A stretch of DNA of 64,000 nt from Diogma glabrata. Lineage: Eukaryota > Arthropoda > Insecta > Diptera > Cylindrotomidae. Shown here piece after piece: positions 1 through 12,836 of this stretch. Under the pieces are notes generated by a model. It had not been told where the DNA came from. It saw nothing but the letters and a program-made list of their open reading frames with translations, and did not search any database. The stretch lies in assembly GCA_963693315.1 (NCBI GenBank), contig OY856188.1, positions 244,881,926 through 244,945,925 on the forward strand. Direction: 5' to 3'. The number at the start of each line of letters is the position of its first letter. Within the stretch, counting starts at the first letter, position 1. Made by a program: the position numbers and the translations under genes.

Positions 1-559
1 AATTTTTTTACTAGTTCTAATTATAGTGAAATTTAAAAAAAATTCTATCTGTTTGTGCTGTTCAATTCAATAATCATTTGTAAATAATTATTATTTGTTT
101 GTGATGTACGACAATCTAACGAAACAGTTTGTCATCAAAAGAAAAGTTTTCTTTCCTTGTTTTGATAACTTAAGAGTAGGTTTAAAATTCTTTGTTTGAT
201 TAAATAAATAAGTAGCATTTGAATTGTTTTGTGATAGTTAATCGTAATTGAATAAAATTTAAATAAATTTGTTTTAAATCAATAAGAGAAACAAACAAAC
301 AAATTTCAATTATAAATATCTGTGAGCATAATGGCCTTACGTTTTATGAGATTTTAAGTAAAATAGGTCCAATAAAAATGGTCAGTTAAACGGTGATTTA
401 GTGATTTTCGAGAATTACATGATAAATTAGTGGAAGAAAGAAGTGTTTCGAAAGATTTATTGCCACCTAATAAAGGATGTGATAATAAACCATAATTCCC
501 TCTACACAACATCTGTGTTATATATTTCTGTGATAACCCTAGGACGAAGTGAATCAGTG

Positions 560-851
560 AATTGGATGCGGGAGTGTAATTTCCAGAAAATACCGGGCCG
601 CGTGTTACGATTGTTTCCGGCGTGCCGACTATATTAATACGTTTCCGGCACAGCCATTTTGTTTGGTGATTATTCGTCGTCATCATGATTGTTGCTGAAT
701 AATACGATACATTTCCGGTACTAAAAGAAACAAAAAAAATATTACTGATCAGCAACACATTTGAATTGGAACGATTTTTCCATCGTTGTGGTGATACGGA
801 GTACTGGGCTCCCCGATCGATGAACAGAAGAGGGTCTGGAATATCTATGGG
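560..851 (+). other. Candidate 5' exon or repeat segment ending at a GTGAGT donor-like site
   Basis: This stretch is visibly richer in GC and CpG than the surrounding DNA and repeats the word GTTTCCGG. It ends at 851, followed directly by GTGAGT, a near-consensus splice donor. A start codon at 820 opens a short frame reading MNRRGSGISMG before the donor, so this could be a first coding exon with its 5' UTR upstream. No downstream acceptor or partner exon could be tied to it. The same arrangement (a GC-richer segment, GTGAGT, about 40 T-rich bases, then GTATG-rich DNA) recurs at 49,800-50,020 and on the minus strand at 35,390-35,700. That makes a dispersed repeat at least as likely as a host exon. 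Confidence 0.3.
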
Positions 852-860
852 GTGAGTTTT

Positions 861-3800
861 ATTTTATTTTAAATTAGAGGTATGAATGAGTATGAATGCG
901 TGTGTATATGAGTGTGAGTATGTGGGAGGGTCCATGTGATGCATGTTTGTGATAGAAATGGGTTAGGTAGGGGAACTTATTTTGGTTTTTGGCTCTATAT
1001 TTTCACACTAAACATAATCGTGGATGAGGTGGGAAGCCCTTATATATCTGTAAAATTTAGCACAATCTTTGGAGATGGAACATGATTTGGCTTACATGTG
1101 TAGAGCTTTTTGAGTTATTTTAATTTAGTTTTGCATATTTTGTTAGGGATAAAAACCAAAAACCAGATATACGAATATGTAGTAAACCTCAAAACAATAA
1201 AAATCAATATATTTTAGTTGATATCACAACTGAGCCTCTTCAAAAAGATTAATGGCTACATCAACTTTTTGTGACAGGGAAGGGGTATAGTGATACAAAA
1301 TACAAATGGGGATTTCCGTTTCAAATATTAAACTTCTTGATAAAGGTACTTAAATTAATGTAAGAAATATAAAAATTATTAACAAATCCGACATTTATGC
1401 AACAATTTTAGTTGTAAAATCTATACCAGAAGTATGCGAGCTGAATTTTAATCGTTTATCAAACAATTGCCAATTTTCATCTGTCATAATCTTTCACAAT
1501 GCAATAATTGATCAATTGTATCATTTTCGATTGAATTTTAATTGTTCATTTAAATAATTTAATCAGTAAAAAAATTTGCTTACATCAACAAAAATTTATA
1601 TTTAAAACTCAGCTGTTCGGGTTTTTATAGTATTTTTATTTTATTTATTTATTTTATAAATAAACACAGCTCAACGTTTTTTTGCACTTTTTGTGACAAT
1701 CCAATTTTTGTTATTCAATCGATTTTTTGTGTTTATTTTATCATTGCTGTTGATTTTTATATTATCGAAAATTCAAATAAAAAATGAATGGACCAAAAAG
1801 ACAAAAAAATGAGTGACAACTTAAAAGCTTATTTAAGAGAATTAACTTTTCATTGTAGTGACTTCCCATCAATAATAAATGTAGAATAATCGATTATATT
1901 ATTTAAATTTTAACGAAGGTTTTGATTTTTGTATTGAAGAGCTGATTAAATTTGAATTGAATAGGTTTTTGGTTGGTTTGGATTTGGATAATCGTGAATG
2001 AGGTTCAATAAAAAAGATTCTCGGACAACAACATGTTTGTAAAAGGCAACTCGATACTCAACTCAAAAAAATTTTTAGATGGTACCGAATTTGATTAATT
2101 TAATAAAACTACTTTTAATTTTTCTGACCAGCATGATCAACAGGAGATTTACTCTCCCATATCATGTCTGACATTTATTGCCGTTTTTCGGCATTTTTTA
2201 AGATAATACATTTTATAAAATTGTAGTAGATTTCATTGTTTGAGTATAAAATTCTACTGTCCCCAGCACACTACGGTTTGATCGAAAAGGTTGGATTTTG
2301 ATTCCAATCGCATACAAAAAATTTAAAACTTGATAAAAAAATTTCCAACCATTTTTCCAGTTAAAGAATACGATAATCTTATAACATATTGTCTAACATT
2401 AATTTCATTCTTTAAATTACTAGAAAATTTAGATCAATTTAACTTTAATTAATCAAATGAAAGCAAACAGTAATGGCACAGAAAATACGTTGATGTTCGT
2501 TTTACTAAAAATATTCTTGGATGATTACATTTATTTTCGATTATCATTAGAATTCAATTTATCTTAAAATCGATTGCTATTCTCTTTAAATTTGTCTTCG
2601 AAACGATTGATTATCAATGATCATCAGTCATCAGAAAAAAAAAAACCAAACAAATTCAACTTAATCAAGATATTTTTGTTTTAAGTTGAAAATAAAAGAA
2701 ATAAATATCAAATCAAAGAAATATCCATAAAAAAATTATGTTGAACGAACGTTGTTTTATTATGTTTTATGTATGGATTGATATATACAATATTATATGT
2801 AAGCGCAAATAGACTTTCAATCATGTTCAATCTATTTATCTTCGGAAAAGTGAAAAACTGAAAAGGGGAAAATTTTTGGATAAAATCATCGAAGAAAATC
2901 CTTCAAAAAATTTTTTTTTTGTTCTTAAATTTATGTGTTACGAAATTTGAATTTTTTTGGTTTGTTTTTATGAAGTGCGTGAAGGAAAAAACGTCATTCA
3001 GTTTTTGTATAGAAAGCACGATTAAGATATTGGTATGGAATGATAAATTGAAGTGTGCTCATTTTGGTGGGTATAGATAGCCTAGTATAATTCTAACCAT
3101 ACTGTATATATTATGTTTGTAGTTTAACGATTTATCAACATAATTAATTGCAGTGATACCCACAAATACGGTTTTTAGAAAGTTTTTGAAACGATTTTAA
3201 CTAAAAAACGGTCCTTCGAGCCGGTTCTTTCGTTGGTCCTTCGAGCCGGATCCTTATTCAAAATTGTTTATGTCTGTAGTTTTGGCATCCAATCACTGGT
3301 TTAGCTGGTGAGTGTATATGTTAACATTAGTGAAATATAACCATTTGCAAAGTTGAGATTTCGTTTGATTTTTAGATTATTTAGTTAACATTTACTTCCA
3401 CTGCCGATACTCTATCACTCTTAATCGTCAAGCAATTAGTAATTACTAATTAGTTTATGGATAAGAAATAACATACATTCTGATATTTTATCATTTTAAA
3501 AATCAAAAGTTCGGATAGCCAGAAATTATACCTGAAAGCTTTTATAACTGCAGGTCATTTTATGCCGTCGGAAAAATTTTGCATTTTTGTGTGGCAACAA
3601 CGAGTCTTCAGCTGCTTGTTATTTATCATTCACAATTTTGGATAGATAAATAATGAAAATACTAAACCTAACAACAAAAATCTAATACTGCCTACATAGC
3701 ACCAACTCTTTCCAATACGAAACCTTTTTTTTCAAAAGGTAAAAATTTTCGGTTAAAAATCCTTTTCGTTTATAATATTACAACACCCTACATAATTGAT

Positions 3801-4860
3801 TTTGATTGAAAAAATCCTTTCTTAAAGAATTAAAACCAACACCAAAAACATCAAAATTTTCATTTTAAGCAAAAACAAACGATTTCCTTTGTTTTATACC
3901 ATTTAACCATCTGCGTTTATTTCCTTATAATTTCTTTTCTTACTTTAATTTAAGTAGATTGAAGATTAAATGAGAACACGTTGGCTAATAATAATAACAA
4001 AATATTTTTTTCCTTTCATCTTGCAAGAGCAGAAATATATATTTTGTTTGTATACGAGTATGGTCTCGTAGAATATAAATATAATTTTTTGTTTGTTTTT
4101 ATATACTTATTTTTGGTAATATAATAATAAAAGCAAATAGTGCAATGTAATAATAATAATCATAAAAATAATAACAAAATTAGTATTAAAATAGAAAATA
4201 ATACGAGGAACCATAACTATCAGTTGTTGGAGTTCAGACAAAAAGTTATACGAACGATTAAAAGTACAGAGAAAATTAAGTTGAAAAATTATTTCGATTT
4301 TTTTGTGCTTTAAAATGAAAATTTCGTGGGAAGTTTGAAACTATTGATAATGAGGAAAAGAGACAGTACGTAATATAGTTTTAGTAGCAAAATTGTTTAG
4401 TATTAATTTCGAATCTCTATTACTATTGAAGGATCAACAAATTGTTCTACATTTCCTACAAGTATCTAGTCTAACGGTAATTGTGCCTGTTGTTTCTTTA
4501 AAATTATTGCTTAGTTAGCGTCTCCTTAGAATCTGTCGATGGACCATATGATACCTTGTAGAAACATAAAAAAATTTGACGGTATACAACATTTGACAAC
4601 ATTTTTTTGTGAATTTAATAAAAAAAATTTAATTTGAATTTTATTTTTATTTATCTGAAGAAATTTTGTTACGAAATCGACTGTTTTTGTGAATTAGATT
4701 ATAAAAATCAACAAAAATTATTTTAGTTGTTTTAACAAAAATTTGTTAAATTTAATTTGATTTTTTTTAAATAAACCAAATAATATAAACATTTATAACA
4801 ACAATAAGTAATAAATTGTACATAGTTTTTTGAAAGTTTTATCAAAAATAACACTATTAA
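861..4860. other. AT-rich non-coding DNA
   Basis: There is a GTATG/TGAG-rich microsatellite stretch at about 880-950. Beyond that I see only AT-rich sequence with homopolymer runs and no frame with recognisable protein similarity. If 560-851 is an exon, this would be intron. Confidence 0.5.
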
Positions 4861-5151
4861 TGTGATGACCTAACTCAAAACTCATCTACTCTGAGAACTG
4901 ATCTCAGTCGCGCAGATGAAACTTCGTCTTCTACAGATAAAGTCCATTTTACTTTTCCGGACACATCCTCGTCTTTCCCTTCTACCTCTGAAGATGCGAG
5001 GAAACGCGACGCCAAAGCGACTGTATCAGCTAAGAAGGTTAGATTCAATCTTATTCCTCAACAACAACTATTCCACCCTGCATCCACAATTACACGAGCA
5101 GGCAGAACTACTCGTACCCCAGCTCGTTTCCTTCGTGGTGTAGCACAATAA
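4861..5151 (+). pseudogene. C-terminal end of an LTR-retrotransposon polyprotein (Ty3/gypsy-like)
   Basis: The frame is open from 4861, just after a stop, to the stop at 5149-5151. It encodes a Ser/Thr-rich, charged tail ending in TRAGRTTRTPARFLRGVAQ. A basic TR-x-GR-x-x-R-x-P-x-R-(F/Y) tail is a common end of gypsy-class Pol downstream of the integrase. Forty bases on lies a purine tract (AGGAGGGGAG, 5182-5191) immediately before TGTTGTGG, the expected polypurine-tract and LTR junction. No integrase, RT or 5' LTR is present upstream, so this is a 3' relic. The identification rests on the tail plus the PPT/LTR arrangement, because the catalytic domains are missing. A Copia-type tail is a less likely alternative. 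Confidence 0.6.
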
Positions 5152-5181
5152 TTTCTATATCGTCTCATCTTCGATGGAACT

Positions 5182-5191
5182 AGGAGGGGAG
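5182..5191 (+). other. Polypurine tract
   Basis: AGGAGGGGAG sits directly before the LTR start TGTTGTGG, in the position from which LTR retrotransposons prime plus-strand DNA synthesis. Confidence 0.55.
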
Positions 5192-5579
5192 TGTTGTGGT
5201 GATAACTTGTTGTAAGATTTCAAAAAGTTTAACTCCTGTTTTTGAAAATGAAAGAAAAGTTGCCTGGAATCATAAACATTGATTGTCATTATTTTTTCAA
5301 AAAGTTATGCATTGTTTTTTGGTTCTATGTTAGCAACGCCATTATTATTTTATAATTAAAATGTAAAATCTCCATTCTTGAATATTGTTGAACAACACTC
5401 AGAATTAAAAATAATAATATTAATGTAATTTCAATACTTTTTGAAGATAATCATGTTATGTTATTATATATCAACAATATAAACATTCTGTTCAAATAAA
5501 GTTTAATTAATGTATATATCTGTGTACACTGTACAGTGATCACTAAATGCAGAATTTGGTGAAAAGTTGGGACATCACA
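5192..5579 (+). mobile_element. 3' LTR of the gypsy-like relic
   Basis: The proposed LTR starts TGTTGTGGTGATAAC after the polypurine tract and ends GGGACATCACA, giving the canonical TG...CA ends. An AATAAA polyadenylation signal lies near 5,496, about 80 bases from the end. The length of about 388 bp is normal for insect gypsy LTRs. No 5' LTR or target duplication could be checked because the upstream part is missing, so the right boundary is approximate. Confidence 0.5.
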
Positions 5580-7420
5580 AAAGAAAGTTTATAAATATGA
5601 TAACATATTATGTCTAAAATGTATCATCAACTCATCGTGTTTTATTCAAATTGTTGGTGCATCTAAAATCTCTCATTTAATTGTGTCTGAACTAAGCGCT
5701 CTGGAACTTAAGCATATTATTTATTCCTTTTGGATATACAAGTTATATTAATAATACTGTTACATCAATCTCAGACCAATAACGTGTATTTCAGATTCAT
5801 TTATATTGTCTTCTGATTCAAGATTCTTCACAGCAGCAACCGCGACTAGAATTATTATCATATCACGGTCTATTGCAGCCTCCAGTAAATTCACATCAAT
5901 CAACTCCACTATCCACATACATCTCAAGTTCATCTTCATCAACTGGAATTCATCTTCTGTATCATCTCCACTCAACTCTAGCTACCAAAAACCCAACTTC
6001 TTGTTTTATTATAAATGCTTGTATTATTTATTCTTTTTCAAATAACTTTATTGACTAGCTTAATGTGACGAAAGCGCCCCATACAATGGCTCAAGTACCC
6101 CGGAATGTGGTACATTCGCCAATTTGTAGTCACCAGGGAAATTAAAAAAAACTTTTTTTAGAGAATTCGGAAAAAGATGATGGCAACTAACAAGTTGTCT
6201 AACAAATTTAAATTTTATTTGAAGTTTACAAATATAGAAATACAAAAGTGGTATTATTTTTATTGGTGATAGAAAAAAAAACCACGAATGTGCCTCCCAC
6301 TCTCCCCTACATAACTTTGCATATCTCTCGAAATTGGTTTTTATTTTTTTGCAAGTTTTTTTCAGTTTTAAAGCCAAATTTTGGAATCTAAGTTCAAGTT
6401 GAACAATTCATTTATTTCAGAATAAAACGCAGAGATAATCATAGATCGATCATACCTTTCTTTAGAAATTTTGTAATCTTAGGTCAAATAGTGTTACGGT
6501 CCATGAAAAACTTATTTAAAAATAAAAGAGCGAAAGCGACATTTTATTATTATAATTCTTTTTTTTAACTCACAAAATAAAATATATTTTAAAATACAAT
6601 TTTCTTTTTGATTTTTTTCTTATTGTCTAGATTGACAACTTGATTCTTCCAAAAAGCAAAATTATTATTTCTTAACTTAAAATTACAAAATCAAATTAAT
6701 GATCTATGCTTTTAATTAAATGAAACTCAATAATGCTCTAATCGATGTTTTAATTAGCTCGAATCTTCTATATTTGTCTCTTCTTTATATACATTGCTCA
6801 TTTTAACGCATTTCTTTTACATGCTCTCAAAATACAGTTGAATGAGAAGAAAAGGAAAAAAATCATAATTATTTCTTTTCTCTATTCAAAACAAAAATCA
6901 ATACAGATAACACGAAAATCAAAAATATTTTGGAAAATTTATTTGAAAGTCATCAGTATATGTGTATGTGATATGAGACAATTTCAGAACAATCCTGGTA
7001 AATCGTTGACCAATAATGAGAAAAATAATGGGCCTGAAATAGAGACTTGAGAAACCCCCGTTTTAACATCAGTAATATAGGAATAACTGTTGTTGGAAAT
7101 AAAAACACACATTGAATTTTGTTTGAAAAAATATGATTTTAAGCAATTTAAAGGGAATAGAAGTGAAATTGAGATAATTACGTAATTTTTGAGCAAAGAG
7201 TGTGTATAGATTATAGAACACTATCAAAAGCTTTTGTGATATCTAGTAGGATTAAGGCAGTAACTTGCTTAGGTGATATTTTGTAACAGATCATTTTACT
7301 TTTAGGTAGATTTCATATAAAAATCTACCTATTGCAATGGGCTTCATCTCGGAATTTCGGAAAAATTTTTGTGCCAAACGACTATATATGATAAGCGGAG
7401 ACAAAAAAACAAAAAAAAAA
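5580..7420. other. AT-rich non-coding DNA
   Basis: No recognisable gene. The open frame at 6060-6377 (minus) encodes a low-complexity Lys/Phe-rich product and lies in repeat-like sequence, so I do not call it coding. Confidence 0.5.
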
Positions 7421-7423
7421 AAA

Positions 7424-7470
<47 letters not shown>
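7424..7470. repeat. (TA)n microsatellite
   Basis: A run of about 20 TA/AT dinucleotides follows a poly-A tract. It generates spurious Tyr/Ile-repeat open frames on both strands. Confidence 0.95.
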
Positions 7471-7474
<4 letters not shown>

Positions 7475-7500
7475 AACAATATGAGATATAACGAAAACGA

Positions 7501-8470
7501 CCGGCACTCTCACCTCACGGTCGCATTTGTTGAGGTAGATCAAAAAAATTTTCTGTACTTGTATGTTTTAATAATATCTTGGACAAGTTCGTGAATCAGC
7601 AAAATCCGACACGTGGTTAAGAAACTAGAGGCTTTTTTCTGAAAAAAATTGATTTTTTAAAACCGTTATAACGGCCGTTTGGATACTAATATTTCAAAAA
7701 ATTTACAAATTTAGAATCTTTGGAATCTTTTTTATCAATTTGTTTTAAAAATAGACCTCTGGAGTTAGAGGTTCCTGAGTGAGCGGCTCCAACAAAAAAG
7801 TTTGCAAAAAAAAATTTTTTTTTGAAACAACCGGCACTCTCACGGTCGCATTTATAAGGCCAGATCAAAAAACCTTTTTTAAAAATGTGCGTTTTGTTAA
7901 TATCTTGGACAAGTTCGTAAATCAGCCCAATCCAACACATGGTTAAGAAACTAGAGGCTTTATACTAGAAAAAAACTCTGTTTTTTTGATCCGTTATAAC
8001 GGCCGTTTGGATTCTAATATTTTTAAAAACTTCATAAATTTAGAATCTTTGAAACCTTTTTAATCAGTTTCTTTAAAAAAAAAGACCTCTGCAGTTGAGG
8101 TTTCTGAGTGAACGGCTCCAATAAAAAAGCTTGTAAAACACAAAATGCGTTTGAATCAACCGGCGCTCTCACGGTTGCATTTGTGGAGCCAGATCAAAAA
8201 ACCTTTCTTAAAAATGTGTGTTTTATTAATATCTCTGACAAGTTCGTAAATCAGAAAAATCTGACACATGGTTAAGGAACTATAGGCTTTATACTAGAAA
8301 AAAAAGTGTTTTTTTTAATCCGTTATAACGGCCGTTTGGATACTAATATTTTTAAAATCTTCATAAATTTAGAATCTGTGGAAACATTTTAATCTGTTTC
8401 TTATAAACATAAACCTCTGCAGTTAGAGGTTTTTGACTTGTTGGCTTCAACAAAAAAGTTTGCAACAATC
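7501..8470 (+). repeat. Satellite-like array, about 330-bp unit, three copies
   Basis: Three successive units begin CCGGCACTCTCAC (third copy CCGGCGCTCTCAC) at 7501, 7831 and 8160, a spacing of 330 and 329 bases. Each contains, in order, GATCAAAAAA, ATATC-TT-GGACAAGTTCGT, ACCGTTATAACGGCCGTTTGG or CCGTTATAACGGCCGTTTGG, a TTTAGAATC block, and GACCTCTG...AGTT-GAGG. The TTATAACGGCC core is close to palindromic. The third copy decays near 8,470. Copies differ by scattered substitutions and small indels, as in an older satellite or tandem domain of a larger transposon. Confidence 0.85.
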
Positions 8471-10396
8471 CCCAACTACAATTTCCAAAAACCTTATAAC
8501 AGTCAATGTCAACCTTATAACAGTCAAAAAATAAAAGATTTGAATAGAAGAAATTAATTTTTTTTTTCTTAGAAGTAAACTATTTTGATATTTTGCAGTA
8601 ATTGCACGACATATGATATAGAGTAGGTTTGTGTCATAAATTGTCACACACATGTTCTGTGGTAGATTTGATATTTGTTTGTTGCAAAATTGGATAGATA
8701 TAATTTTGCTTGTAGGTAGCTAATTTTCTTTTTAAAATTTGTTCGATATCTGTTTGAAATTAGTTTGTTTTGTTTAAACTAATCTGATACATCAGATTCT
8801 ACTGGCACACAAAACTGTCTGATCTCGAAATCTACCTATTTCTAGCGGATATACGTGCCGCTTGGACTTTTTTCTATTTTGTTTGAATACATACTTTGAA
8901 ATTGATTTGAAAGAAATTTTATTGCTCTTTTTGAAAACATCAAAATAAAGTGCTGAATGTTCCGGAAGTTCTATGGAATCCAGGAGAAAGGGAATTTTTA
9001 AAATCGGTGCTCTTCCACCACTTTTCCAGATTTTCCGGCTTATTAAGTAGACTAGCTATACCAAACCCTTCCCACAGACCAAAGTTTTGACATCTCGGAG
9101 GGAGACGTTTAAGCCTTTCATATTTTATAATTACTTTGATGTTGTTTATCGAATTTATGGAAATTTAACGAAATTTTCGGGTTTGCATAAAATTCGGGTT
9201 AATAGTTTGTAATAGTTCTCTTGTCTGCGGAAAAAATATCTCACAAACTACTTGACCAATTGACCACAAATTTGGTACACAGACATCTTAGGTTATTATT
9301 CGGCTTATGCGATATTTTATTATATTTAGAAATGTTATCGAAAGCTGTAGAGATAGTTTATGCGATTGCAATCTTGTCTGTTTGTGTGTCAGTTTTTCTG
9401 TGGACTTTTGGTTTTCAATAGTTTGAAATCTCGACTTTACACCGTTCTAGTTTGATATTTAATTGATTTTTCAAAAATTTCTGAGCGTGTGGAAAGGATG
9501 ACCAATGTCTGTTAATGTGATAACTTAGTTGGCGTACGTCTTTTCGTTATTGGTAATATTTTAGCAGTTTTCCATGCATTAGAAAATATGTAGAGGATGT
9601 AATTGCATGGTTGAAAATATGTAAAATTGTATGTGAAATTTGGGTATATAATTTGAATAAATTTAATTGATATAATAACAAGCTCAGTAGGCTGTAGCAT
9701 TCGATTTGATTTCTGAGAGTGATTGAAATATATCCAAAAAGGTTACATGTGGAAACAGAAGTTAAGAAAATTTAATTTACCTTCAGTCAAGTGACTGCTT
9801 TTTACAATAGTCGTTATTGAGTTCGAATAAACAAAATACCTAATATCCGCACAAAAATTGGTAGTTTTGTTATTATCTGAATCATGTATTCCAAGCTGTC
9901 GTAGATTTGTCCATATAATTCTTTCGTTGTAAATTTATCAGAAAATAGAATACAATAAAATCTTTTTCTATTTTGCGTCTAAAATAAAGTCATTTCGATA
10001 CCCAAATGCGTATCGAAATGGCCTTCATTAAGATACGCAAAGTTTTGTTTTTCAAGGTTGGTCACATTGGTCATACAAACGTCAGTGAAAGTTAAAACGA
10101 ATAATTATATAAATAAAATTATTCTTATTAATTAATCTTATTATTAAAAAATAATCTAAATTAGTGTTAAATATTTTAATTAATTAAAATAATTAGTAAT
10201 AATAACAAAATATCAAATTGACTATATTTTAATAAAATACAAATTTTATGAAAGCTAGTTTTGCAACAAAAAATATATAGAAATATGATGAAACGCAGAG
10301 CTTACTATTTTGAATTGAAATTTTTAGAAATTTTCTTTAAAACATTAAAACATAAAAAATATTTTTTAAAATTTCCAGACAAAAAATGCAAAATAG
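8471..10396. other. Non-coding, repeat-like DNA
   Basis: No gene is recognised. The 8,930-9,480 part (CTTTTCCAGATTTTCCGGC, then TTGACCACAAATTTGGTACAC) has the look of dispersed MITE or satellite DNA, but its ends are not visible. Confidence 0.4.
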
Positions 10397-10541
10397 AAAA
10401 AATAGTATAAAAAACTCGTTTCATAAAACGTTTTATCGCACTTATCCTTTAGAAAACTCCCCGCTGCGCGGGTCGTTTTCTAAACAGATTGCGTGCGATA
10501 AAATCGTCGATTATGAAACTAGTTTCTTAATATACTATTTT
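10397..10541. repeat. Palindromic MITE
   Basis: An imperfect palindrome of about 145 bp. The left arm reads AAAATAGTAT...CTCGTTTCATAAAACG...TTTATCGCAC...TAGAAAAC. The right arm mirrors it as GTTTTCTAAAC...GTGCGATAAAA...TATGAAACTAG...ATACTATTTT. The GC-rich centre (CCCGCTGCGCGGG) is the turn. Foldback-type MITEs have this form. Confidence 0.7.
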
Positions 10542-10703
10542 TGGTTTCTTTAATCAATAAAATTATTCTATTTCTCAATTATGGTTTACGACCTGGTAAG
10601 TTATTTTCCAGTGTCTATATGCAAGATTCCTTGCAATCATATATCGTTTAATTGTATTATTAAACCATTCATTACAATTAAACTTTATACGTGCATGCTT
10701 AGT

Positions 10704-10842
10704 AATAGTACATTATATACCGAGGTGATAAAGTAAATTTTCTACATTGAGGTGGATATTAATTCGCGAGAAACGAAGTTTCGAGCGAATTAAGCACCGA
10801 AATGGAGAAAATTTTCTTCACCGAGGTTTATATACTATTTTT
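10704..10842. repeat. Second palindromic MITE with similar ends
   Basis: The left part (AATAGTACATTATATACCGAGGTGA...AAATTTTCT...) mirrors the right part (...AGAAAATTTTCTTCACCGAGG...ATATACTATT) around a centre containing GCGAGAAACGAAGTTTCGAGC. The outermost ATAGTATA/TATACTAT words match those of the MITE at 10,397-10,541, suggesting related families. Confidence 0.6.
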
Positions 10843-11734
10843 TTTACTACTTGATATAAAAAATGCACTAAAACTCTTAATTATTCACAAAATAAAATGT
10901 CAATTAATAAGCAAATGGTGAATAAATAAAAATTTTGATTTGGTGAAACATTGTTTATCATATCATTGGATTGCGTATTGGATATTTATTATTCAGGGCT
11001 GCTTAGTTAGAAATTTATTTTCAATGAATTTTCTTAAAACTATATAAAAATCACATATGCTTTTCATTAAAAAATATAGCTTTTATTTATTTTTGACATG
11101 AAATTGAAAATCTATTCAATATTGTTGAGCCAAATTTAGAATTTTTTTAGTCTACAACTCACAACTAAACTAAATTTCAACTGAATTCTGTTTAACACGA
11201 ATTAAAATTTCAAACAAACTACTATAGTTGCAAAGAAGTTTTTGCATTCATTCATTATTTTATTTACGAAGGTGCTAAAATGCTTATTATTAGGTGTGGG
11301 GAATAATTATTAGAAACCATAGCTGAGAAAAATAACTTTTGTCTTGGGTTTTTGAGTAAATAATTGAAATTTCTCATGCAAGTAGTAAAAAAAATAAATT
11401 TTAATGTTTGAATTCAAAATTTCTAATTGACCGTTTACGATAGTACATTCATAAATTTTACACCAGTTCAATAATCGGGGCTCATTTACTAAATAGTTCA
11501 TATCGATATTAACATGTTCCATACGTAGCCAGCTCAGCATAAAGTTTCATTGTGCTATCGTCAATGAAAATACCATAACTAAGATTGAGGTTACTACCAT
11601 TAACTCAATAGAGTTCATCCGACAGCACCGTTAAGATATAACTTTCGCTAGTGACATCTCACTGCTATTGCGAGTGGTATTTCGTGATATGTCGTGATAT
11701 CTTATACGTTAGCTAATATGCCAATTGCAAATTA
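10843..11734. other. AT-rich non-coding DNA
   Basis: No gene or clear repeat boundary seen. Confidence 0.4.
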
Positions 11735-12335
11735 CACTAGTTTACAAATTTTGAACTTTTTTTGTCTCCTTGAATAAAACCCAACTTTTCTTATGGATTT
11801 GGACCTTCTGAACACGAATATCATATTCATTTTTTTTTTGATTAGCTCTTGTTTTTGAGATATTCACGAAAAACCAATTTTTTCGGTGATCAAAAATGTT
11901 GTTTCGGTTTTTGGATCTCATATTTTACAAAACAAACAAACAAACAAATATATTAATAAAACAAGCGCATAGTAAATATGCCAACAAACATTTTGAGTTA
12001 TATTTTGTAAAAATCCGTTAAGGATTCTGGAAGTTACAGTGGAAAAAAGTTGAAAAAATACGAAAAATTCACGTTTTTTTAAAATTTTTCCATTTTCAAC
12101 ACCATAAATTTTGAACAAATAAAGACACTAATTTTTTTTAATTTCTTGGAGCCTATAAAAGCTTCAATTTTCTTTCTTTTAAGCTAAAATATACGAATAG
12201 TGGTGCAGTTTGCACCAAGTTATTCAAGTTTTCCCAAAGAAAGTCAAAACTCAAAATTTGGAAAAAAAATTTAGCTATAAGAATAATTTAAGCTCTTCAA
12301 CATAATTGATTTATATATAGGTTGTTTTCGTATTA

Positions 12336-12836
12336 GATCTAGCTCCTCCTACTTCGGGATTATTTTAGGAGTTGGAAAATATCAGTTAGTTGATTATGAA
12401 ATGTCTTTTTTTGACAAAAATGGTATTTTATATGTATATGATTTTTCTCGAAATTGAGATTATTTTTGTGAAATTTTTTGACATGATCTAGCTCCTTTCA
12501 CCTCGGACTTATTTTAGGAGTTGGAAAGTATCAGTTAGTTGATTATGAAATGTCTTTTTTTTACAAAAGTTGTGTTTTATTTTTATATGTTTTTTCTCGA
12601 AATTGAGATTTTTTTGTGAAGTTTTTTAACATGACATAGCTCCTCACACCTCGAACTTATTTTAGGAGTTGACAAATATCAGTTAGTTGATTATGAAATG
12701 TTATTTTTGGACAAAAGATATATTTTATTTTTATATGGTTTTTCTCGAAATTGAGATTTTTTTATGAAGTTTTTTGACATGATCTAGCTCCTCCCACCTC
12801 GGATTTATTTTAGAGTTGGAAAATATCAGTTAGTAA
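12336..12836 (+). repeat. 148-bp tandem array, about 3.4 copies
   Basis: The phrase GA(T/C)(C/A)TAGCTCCT recurs at 12336, 12485, 12633 and 12781, a spacing of 149, 148 and 148. Each unit continues with CTTATTTTAGGAGTTG, ATATCAGTTAGTTGATTATGA and TTTTTCTCGAAATTGAGAT. It occupies the loop side of the foldback element. Confidence 0.9.

Noticed and set aside
6060..6377. 105-aa minus-strand frame
   Set aside because: Low-complexity Lys/Phe-rich product without domain, signal peptide or promoter.
7337..7594. Frames through the TA microsatellite
   Set aside because: Tyr/Ile repeats come from the (TA)n run.
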